From: JAJKIV01 sp036274195
GTDB taxonomy: Bacteria; Gemmatimonadota; Gemmatimonadetes; Gemmatimonadales; Gemmatimonadaceae
DNA length: 10,875 nucleotides
Assembly: GCA_036274195.1 (NCBI GenBank)
Contig: DASUGD010000074.1
Coordinates: 1 to 10,875, forward strand
Direction of reading: 5' to 3'
Shown here: positions 6,356 to 10,875 of the stretch, in pieces
How the letters are laid out: each line of letters opens with the position of its first letter
Position numbering within the stretch: the stretch's first letter is position 1
Translations under genes and position numbers: made by a program
Notes under the pieces: generated by a model
The model's database searches: none
What the model saw: only the letters and a program-made list of their open reading frames with translations
What the model was told of the DNA's origin: nothing

Positions 6356-8140
6356 ATGAGCGCACGCCAATTTCAGCATCGCATGCGAACGTCTCCGGCG
6401 CCCCCCACGGACCCCACGTCACCCGGCCTTCATCGAACGGCCCGGCTGGCCCGCGAGCTCGAGAGCCTCCAGGTCCTCATCGACTCGATGGGCCGCGAAG
6501 CCGACCTGGGGCCCCTGCTCACGCGCCTGCTCGACGTCGCCTGTGAACTGATCGGCGCAGACCACGGCGCGATCGGGCTGGTCGACCCGGCTCGCAACGT
6601 CGTCCGGACAGCCGCCGTGCGGAACATGCCGCCTAACGAGCTGGGTGCCGAGATGCGCCCGGGCGTCGGGCTCTCCGGTCAGGTGCTGGCCACCGGGGCC
6701 ACCGTCTATGCGCGACGGTATGGCGACCTCGCGCATCCCACCCAGCCAGCCCTCGCCGACCACGTCGTGATCGGCGTCCCCATTCGCTGGGGGAACGACC
6801 TCATCGGCACCTTCGGCCTCGGCCGAGCGCTCCAACCCGCACGACTGTTCCGGTCACGGCGCCTGTTCAAGCCCCGCGACATCAACGCGGTCGAGGAGTT
6901 CGCGCGATACGCTGCCATCGCGGTGCACAACGCGCGGCGCTACACCGACGAGCGCGGTCGCGCGGATCGCCTCGCCGTGGTCGCCCGCGTCGCACGTCTC
7001 ATCACCGGCGACCTGAATCTCGACGACCTCCTCGACGGCGCAGCCCAGGCCATACACGAGCTCCTGGGCTACGAGAACGTCGCCATCGCGCAGGTGGAGA
7101 CCGACGCGCCCGAGATGCTCCTCGTCCGGAGCTTCGGCGGCTCGTACAAGAACCTGATTCAGGGCGCCTATCGCATCCCCTTCTCGCGCGGCCTCATGGG
7201 AGCGGCCGCTCGGGGACGCGAGATCGTGCTCGTGAACGACGTCTCGGCCGATCCGCGCTACCTGCCCACGCCCGGTGTCACCGGGACACACGCCGAGCTC
7301 GCCGTTCCGATCCTGCTCGGCTCCGACACGCTGGGCGTAGTCAACGTCGAGCGCGGTGCGCCGTTCGACCAGGATGATGTCGAGGCGTTGCGCATAGTCG
7401 CGGACCAACTGGCAGTCGCGATCGAGAACGCGCGGCTGTACGAGGCGGCACGGCGCGGCGCGGTGCTCGAGGAACGCCATCGCATCGCCCGCGAGCTGCA
7501 CGATTCCGTGACGCAGCAGCTGTTCAGCGCGACGCTCGTGGCGCAGTCCGTCGCCCCGGCGTTCGCGCGCGACCCGGCGGAAGGAGAACGCCGTGCGACG
7601 ATGATGCTGGATCTGGCGCGCACCGCGCTCGCCGAGATGCGAGGCCTCCTCGCCGAGCTGCGACCGCACGGCCCGCCCGGAGACGGACCGCCCAAGCCGC
7701 CGCTGACCGATCCGGGCCTCACGACCGTCAGGCGTGGAGGACTCGTGGCCGCGCTCCAGGCCCACTTCGTTTCCTCGGTGCTTGGCGATCTCCAGGTCCG
7801 GCTCGATGCAGATGCCTATGTCGCGCAGCCGCCCGAACGCGAAGAAGCGCTCTACCGCATCATCCGTGAGTCGGTGCATAACGTCGTCAAACACGCGCGA
7901 GCGACCGAGGCGGAAGTGCGGCTCGCCGCCACCCCCGACGGCGTCGCGGTGACGGTGAAGGACAATGGCATCGGCTTTGCGAGTGACGCGCGAACCAACT
8001 CGGGGCGCTTCCGCGCGGCGCACGGACTGGGGCTCGTCTCCATGCGCGAGCGCGCAGCGGAACAAGGCGGCCAGCTTCACATCCACAGTGAGCCGGGTCG
8101 GGGCACGCGCGTCGTGGTCACGCTGCCAAGGTCAAACTAG
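6356..8140 (+). CDS. GAF-GAF sensor histidine kinase, NarL/DegS type (HisKA_3)
   Basis: This 594-residue cytoplasmic kinase senses a signal through two GAF domains and phosphorylates a partner response regulator. Order: a Pro-rich start (1-25), a short helix, GAF 1 (about 45-200), GAF 2 (about 205-360), a HisKA_3 dimerisation helix with the phospho-acceptor H382 in EERHRIARELHDSVTQQL, and a HATPase_c domain (about 490-594). In the ATPase, the N-box has N509 in RESVHNVVKHA, the G1 box is DNGIGF (536-541), and HGLGL (556-560) precedes MRERAAEQGG. All catalytic residues appear intact. There are no transmembrane helices, so a diffusible ligand, redox state or gas is likely sensed, but I see nothing that fixes which. 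The ATG at 6356 lacks a Shine-Dalgarno sequence; ATG 6383 is an alternative, and an in-frame TGA at 6323 limits any extension. NarL-type partners usually lie adjacent; none is here, so the regulator must be elsewhere. Confidence 0.92.
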   Translation: MSARQFQHRMRTSPAPPTDPTSPGLHRTARLARELESLQVLIDSMGREADLGPLLTRLLDVACELIGADHGAIGLVDPARNVVRTAAVRNMPPNELGAEMRPGVGLSGQVLATGATVYARRYGDLAHPTQPALADHVVIGVPIRWGNDLIGTFGLGRALQPARLFRSRRLFKPRDINAVEEFARYAAIAVHNARRYTDERGRADRLAVVARVARLITGDLNLDDLLDGAAQAIHELLGYENVAIAQVETDAPEMLLVRSFGGSYKNLIQGAYRIPFSRGLMGAAARGREIVLVNDVSADPRYLPTPGVTGTHAELAVPILLGSDTLGVVNVERGAPFDQDDVEALRIVADQLAVAIENARLYEAARRGAVLEERHRIARELHDSVTQQLFSATLVAQSVAPAFARDPAEGERRATMMLDLARTALAEMRGLLAELRPHGPPGDGPPKPPLTDPGLTTVRRGGLVAALQAHFVSSVLGDLQVRLDADAYVAQPPEREEALYRIIRESVHNVVKHARATEAEVRLAATPDGVAVTVKDNGIGFASDARTNSGRFRAAHGLGLVSMRERAAEQGGQLHIHSEPGRGTRVVVTLPRSN

Positions 8141-8164
8141 CTACAGGCGTTACCGCCCATTAGT

Positions 8165-8176
8165 GTCCTTCGGGAC
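8165..8176 (+). terminator. UUCG tetraloop hairpin between the kinase and export genes
   Basis: GTCC (8165-8168), TTCG (8169-8172) and GGAC (8173-8176) form a C(UUCG)G hairpin, the most stable tetraloop class, extendable by one U-G pair. It lies 25 bases past the kinase stop and 77 bases before the next start. No T-tract follows, so intrinsic termination is doubtful; it may instead protect the kinase mRNA 3' end or sit in the leader of the export gene. The rest of 8141-8252 shows only a weak promoter-like pair, TTGCGG (8209-8214) and CATATC (8231-8236). Confidence 0.45.
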
Positions 8177-8252
8177 GAGTCGAAGCGTATCCCTACGTGA
8201 CCGCGCGGTTGCGGCGCGGGTTCAAGCAGCCATATCCCTGCTGTGTCTGGCA

Positions 8253-10826
8253 ATGCGTTTACTCCTGGTTCGATGGGCAACGTTCACGGTCGCGCTGTGT
8301 TGTATGGCGCCGGCGATCTCGGCGCAGCAGAGGCCGAGCCCGCAGGAAGCCGAAGCGCTGCTCAAGGCGAATCCCGAGCTGGCGGCGCAGATTCGCGACC
8401 GCATCCAGAACAGCGGGATGACGCCGGATCAGGTTCGAGCCCGGCTTCGGGCTGAGGGTTACCCCGAGAACCTGCTCGACGCCTACCTCGGCCCCGCGAG
8501 TACCGCTGACACGTCGGCTGCCTCGCCGGCGGCCGTGGCCGCGGCGTTGCGCGTGCTGAACGTCCAAAACGATTCCCTCGACTTGGCCGCGCGGCGCGGC
8601 CACCCTGATCGTCCGTGGGAATTTGCGTCGCGCAACTCGATCAAGTGCGACACGATCAGCGCGCCGGCCCCCAACCCGGACTCGCTGCCCCTCGACGCAC
8701 GAGTCGGCCGCGGCAGAACGCTCAACTGCAAGTCGGCCGATGGCACGCCCGTCGCGCCGCCCGATAGTGGTCGCATGATTTTCGGTCTCGATCTGTTCGC
8801 GAACAGCTCGACCCAGTTCGACGCCAACTTCGCCGGTCCGGTGGATGCGTCGTACAGGCTGGGGCCCGGCGATCAGCTCGTGCTGCTCCTGACGGGCGAG
8901 GTGGAACTCGCGCACCGCCTGGATGTCACGCGCGAGGGATTCATCTTCATCCCGCAGGTGGGGCAGTTGCACGTGGCGAACCTGACGATGCAGCAGCTCA
9001 ACGACATGCTGTACGGCGTGCTCGGGCGCGTGTACCCGGGCGTTCGCCGCGGGGCGAATGCGAAGACCCGGTTTTCGCTGTCGGTCGCACGGCTGCGTTC
9101 CCTCCAGGTGTTTGTCACGGGCGACGCCCAGCACCCGGGGAGCTACCGGATCTCGTCGGCCGGTACGGCGCTGACGGCGTTGTATGCCGCCGGCGGCCCG
9201 ACACCTAACGGGAGTCTCCGCCGGGTCGAGATCCGGCGTGCCGGCAAGCTCGTCGAGACGCTCGATGTGTACGACTACATCGTGCGAGGTGACGCGACGC
9301 ACGACCCTCGTCTGGAATCCGGCGACGTCGTGTTCGTGCCTGTTCGCGGGCCGACGGTACGCCTCATCGGCGAAGTGAATCGTCCGGCGACCTACGAGAT
9401 GCGGCCCGGTGAGACGCTGACCGACGTCGTTCGCGCTGCCGGCGGGTTCCGACCGACCGCCGTGCCGAGCCGCGTGCAGATCGAGCGGATCGTTCCGGCT
9501 CGCGACCGCCGCGATGGCGGTGCGGCTCGCGTGGTGCTCGATGTGAACACGTATGCGACTCGCAACGCGAACGGTGACAACGGGGCAGGGGAAGACACCG
9601 TGCAGGTCGCGCTCGAGGACGGCGATGTCGTGCGCGTGTTCTCGATCCCGGATCGCGTGCGCAACCGGATCACCGTCTCGGGGAACGTCTGGCAGCCTGG
9701 CTCTCAGGGATTCGTCGAGCACCTGCGCCTGTCGGACGCGATCGCGCGAGCCGGCGGCGTTCGCGCCGACACGTACCTCGGGCAGGTGCTCGTGACGCGC
9801 ACTATGCCTGACTCGACCCGCGTACAGCTCCGTGCGGCGCTGCGTGCCGACGGCACGGCGGTGGATGACATCGCGCTCGCACCGGATGACGACATCCGCG
9901 TCTTCTCCATCCCCGAGTTCCGTTCGCAACGGCAGGTTGCGATCTCGGGTGCGGTGAGGAAGAGCGGGCGCGTCGCGTACCGCGACGGGATGACGCTGCG
10001 CGACCTGGTGCTGCTTGCCGGCGGGTTGGAGGACGGCGCATACCTGGGCGAGGCCGAGATCGCTCGGTTCCCGGAGAGCCATGCGGCCGGTGCGACCGCG
10101 CAGATGATGCACGTGCAGCTCGATTCGTCGTATCTGTTCGCCACCGCCCCAGCCAGAACGCCTAACGCCGCGCAGGAGTTCGTACTCCGCCCGGACGATC
10201 AGGTGCTCATTCTGCGCCAACCGGACCGGCTCACGCCGCGCTCCGTCGTGCTGTCCGGTGAGGTGAAGTTCCCGGGGCGCTACGCGCTCGAGCGCCGCGA
10301 CGAGCGACTCCGAGGGTTGCTGGAGCGTGCCGGCGGCCTCACGCCGAACGCGGATTCGGCGGGGATTGTGTTCGTGCGCGCACGTGATGGCGTCGGGCGC
10401 GTCGGCATCAACCTGCCGAATGCGCTCCGGAACCCGAAGGCCGTGGACGACCTCGTACTGCAGGACGGGGACTCCGTGCTCATTCCGCCGTACAGCGGGA
10501 TCGTCACCGTCTCGGGGTCCGTCAACGCGCCGATCTCGCTCGCGTACGTTCCCGGCGCCGACGTCGACTTCTACATTCGTGCTGCCGGTGGTCCCTCGCG
10601 CAGCGGCGACGTGTCACACGCCTACGTCAGGCAGGCGAGCGGCCGGGTGGAGACGGTGCGGCGTCGACCGTTTTTCCCTGATGCGGTGCCTAAGCCGGGT
10701 CCCGGCAGCAAGGTCGTGGTCCCGGAGAAGCCCCCGGGCGGCGTGTCGGCATGGGTTCAAGCCCTGCCGGTTATCGCGTCGATCATGGGGAGCGTAGTGG
10801 CGGTGGTAGCGATTCTCCACAAATAG
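8253..10826 (+). CDS. Outer-membrane polysaccharide export (OPX, Wza-type) protein with six SLBB repeats
   Basis: This 857-residue protein should form the outer-membrane exit channel for capsule or exopolysaccharide. It has a signal peptide (1-24; cleavage near AISA|QQ, no lipobox), an unusual ~175-residue N-terminal extension with a helical segment (SGMTPDQVRARLRAEGYPEN) and a FGLDLFANSS segment, then a Poly_export domain from YRLGPGD (201-207). Six SLBB-like repeats follow, each a V-x-G-x-V strand opening and an AGG close: about 285-315, 370-398, 472-502, 560-591, 663-695 and 750-780. The chain ends in a hydrophobic helix (about 835-855; LPVIASIMGSVVAVVAILHK), matching the C-terminal helix that builds the Wza outer-membrane barrel. 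Wza itself has about 380 residues, so this is an enlarged form. ATG 8253 is chosen because it begins the signal peptide; an in-frame GTG at 8163 would bury it, and no clear ribosome binding site exists. Partner synthesis and tyrosine kinase genes probably follow to the right. Confidence 0.93.
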   Translation: MRLLLVRWATFTVALCCMAPAISAQQRPSPQEAEALLKANPELAAQIRDRIQNSGMTPDQVRARLRAEGYPENLLDAYLGPASTADTSAASPAAVAAALRVLNVQNDSLDLAARRGHPDRPWEFASRNSIKCDTISAPAPNPDSLPLDARVGRGRTLNCKSADGTPVAPPDSGRMIFGLDLFANSSTQFDANFAGPVDASYRLGPGDQLVLLLTGEVELAHRLDVTREGFIFIPQVGQLHVANLTMQQLNDMLYGVLGRVYPGVRRGANAKTRFSLSVARLRSLQVFVTGDAQHPGSYRISSAGTALTALYAAGGPTPNGSLRRVEIRRAGKLVETLDVYDYIVRGDATHDPRLESGDVVFVPVRGPTVRLIGEVNRPATYEMRPGETLTDVVRAAGGFRPTAVPSRVQIERIVPARDRRDGGAARVVLDVNTYATRNANGDNGAGEDTVQVALEDGDVVRVFSIPDRVRNRITVSGNVWQPGSQGFVEHLRLSDAIARAGGVRADTYLGQVLVTRTMPDSTRVQLRAALRADGTAVDDIALAPDDDIRVFSIPEFRSQRQVAISGAVRKSGRVAYRDGMTLRDLVLLAGGLEDGAYLGEAEIARFPESHAAGATAQMMHVQLDSSYLFATAPARTPNAAQEFVLRPDDQVLILRQPDRLTPRSVVLSGEVKFPGRYALERRDERLRGLLERAGGLTPNADSAGIVFVRARDGVGRVGINLPNALRNPKAVDDLVLQDGDSVLIPPYSGIVTVSGSVNAPISLAYVPGADVDFYIRAAGGPSRSGDVSHAYVRQASGRVETVRRRPFFPDAVPKPGPGSKVVVPEKPPGGVSAWVQALPVIASIMGSVVAVVAILHK

Positions 10827-10830
10827 GGAA

Positions 10831-10850
10831 TTGGGGTCAGAGTCGAATTT
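10831..10850 (+). repeat. GGGGTCAGAGTCGAATTT string, probable dispersed intergenic repeat
   Basis: Five bases after the export gene stop begins TT-GGGGTCAGAGTCGAATTT. From memory, near-identical GGGGTCAGAGTC strings recur in intergenic DNA of many unrelated bacteria, often close to REP-associated tyrosine transposase genes. No such transposase is visible before the window ends, so this is a recognition-based call only. Confidence 0.35.
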
Positions 10851-10858
10851 CATCGTTC

Positions 10859-10875
10859 GAACGCCGCCGGCGTTC
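10859..10875. terminator. Perfect 8+1+8 palindrome at the window end; possible terminator of the export gene
   Basis: GAACGCCG (10859-10866), a single C, and CGGCGTTC (10868-10875) form an exact inverted repeat. It overlaps a second palindrome, CGTTCGAACG (10854-10863). A one-base loop cannot fold perfectly, so an RNA stem would lose its top pair or two; as DNA it could be a protein site. The sequence stops here, so a T-tract or longer element cannot be judged. Confidence 0.4.

Noticed and set aside
6322..6546. GTG-started frame beginning MIIADDAT, resembling a response-regulator receiver N-terminus
   Set aside because: The similarity lasts only about eight residues, then the frame overlaps the kinase gene and becomes Pro/Arg-rich; probably chance.
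7965..8252. OPX open frame extended upstream into the kinase gene
   Set aside because: It would overlap the kinase ATPase domain and displace the signal peptide that begins at ATG 8253.
1426..10167. Integron attC sites suggested by GCCTAAC and GTTAGGC, which fit the RYYYAAC and GTTRRRY core patterns
   Set aside because: The copies are kilobases apart or inside conserved genes, are not paired within the 60-140 bases of an attC, and no integrase or cassette structure is present.
8259..10220. 653-codon minus-strand open frame opposite the OPX gene
   Set aside because: His/Arg-rich and domain-free, a frame shadow of a strongly supported SLBB protein.

Overview
This is a GC-rich, gene-dense chromosomal window, most likely from Gemmatimonadota. 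That assignment is an inference. The main support is a SusC/SusD outer-membrane uptake pair in a high-GC genome: Bacteroidota, the usual owners of such pairs, mostly have much lower GC, and Acidobacteriota normally have SusC-like receptors without SusD. There are six protein-coding genes (one cut by the left edge). I see no tRNA, rRNA, CRISPR array, transposase gene or prophage.

Layout. (1) On the + strand, the 3' end of a HEAT-like helical repeat gene (2-229) overlaps the start of an HD-GYP phosphohydrolase gene (226-1431). (2) A mosaic inverted repeat built of GGGAAC-type units (1440-1513) fills the gap between this gene and the convergent susD-like gene. (3) On the - strand, a susC-like TonB-dependent receptor gene (6008 down to 2898) is followed 49 bases later by a susD-like lipoprotein gene (2848 down to 1529), a typical susCD operon with no glycan-degrading enzyme alongside. 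(4) A 347-base divergent intergenic region (6009-6355) holds the susC ribosome binding site, two 21-bp tandem operator-like repeats in the susC leader, and a separate dyad nearer the next gene. (5) On the + strand, a soluble GAF-GAF histidine kinase of the NarL type (6356-8140) has no response regulator beside it. (6) A UUCG tetraloop hairpin separates it from a very large outer-membrane polysaccharide export protein with six SLBB repeats (8253-10826). (7) The window ends in a perfect palindrome next to a GGGGTCAGAGTCGAATTT string.

How the parts may work together. SusC/SusD import an unknown substrate across the outer membrane using TonB energy, and the operator-like repeats suggest transcriptional control of that operon. 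The OPX protein is the outer-membrane exit pore for a capsule or exopolysaccharide, and its partner genes probably lie to the right. The HD-GYP protein probably hydrolyses cyclic di-GMP or a related signal. The kinase could regulate either flank. These functional links are inference from position only.

Nothing here is a clearly new multi-gene system. The observations most worth checking are the spaced operator pair, the ten cysteines of SusC that all fall in five close pairs, the altered HD-GYP signature, the extended OPX architecture, and a strikingly repeated octamer GCCTAACG scattered through genes and gaps.
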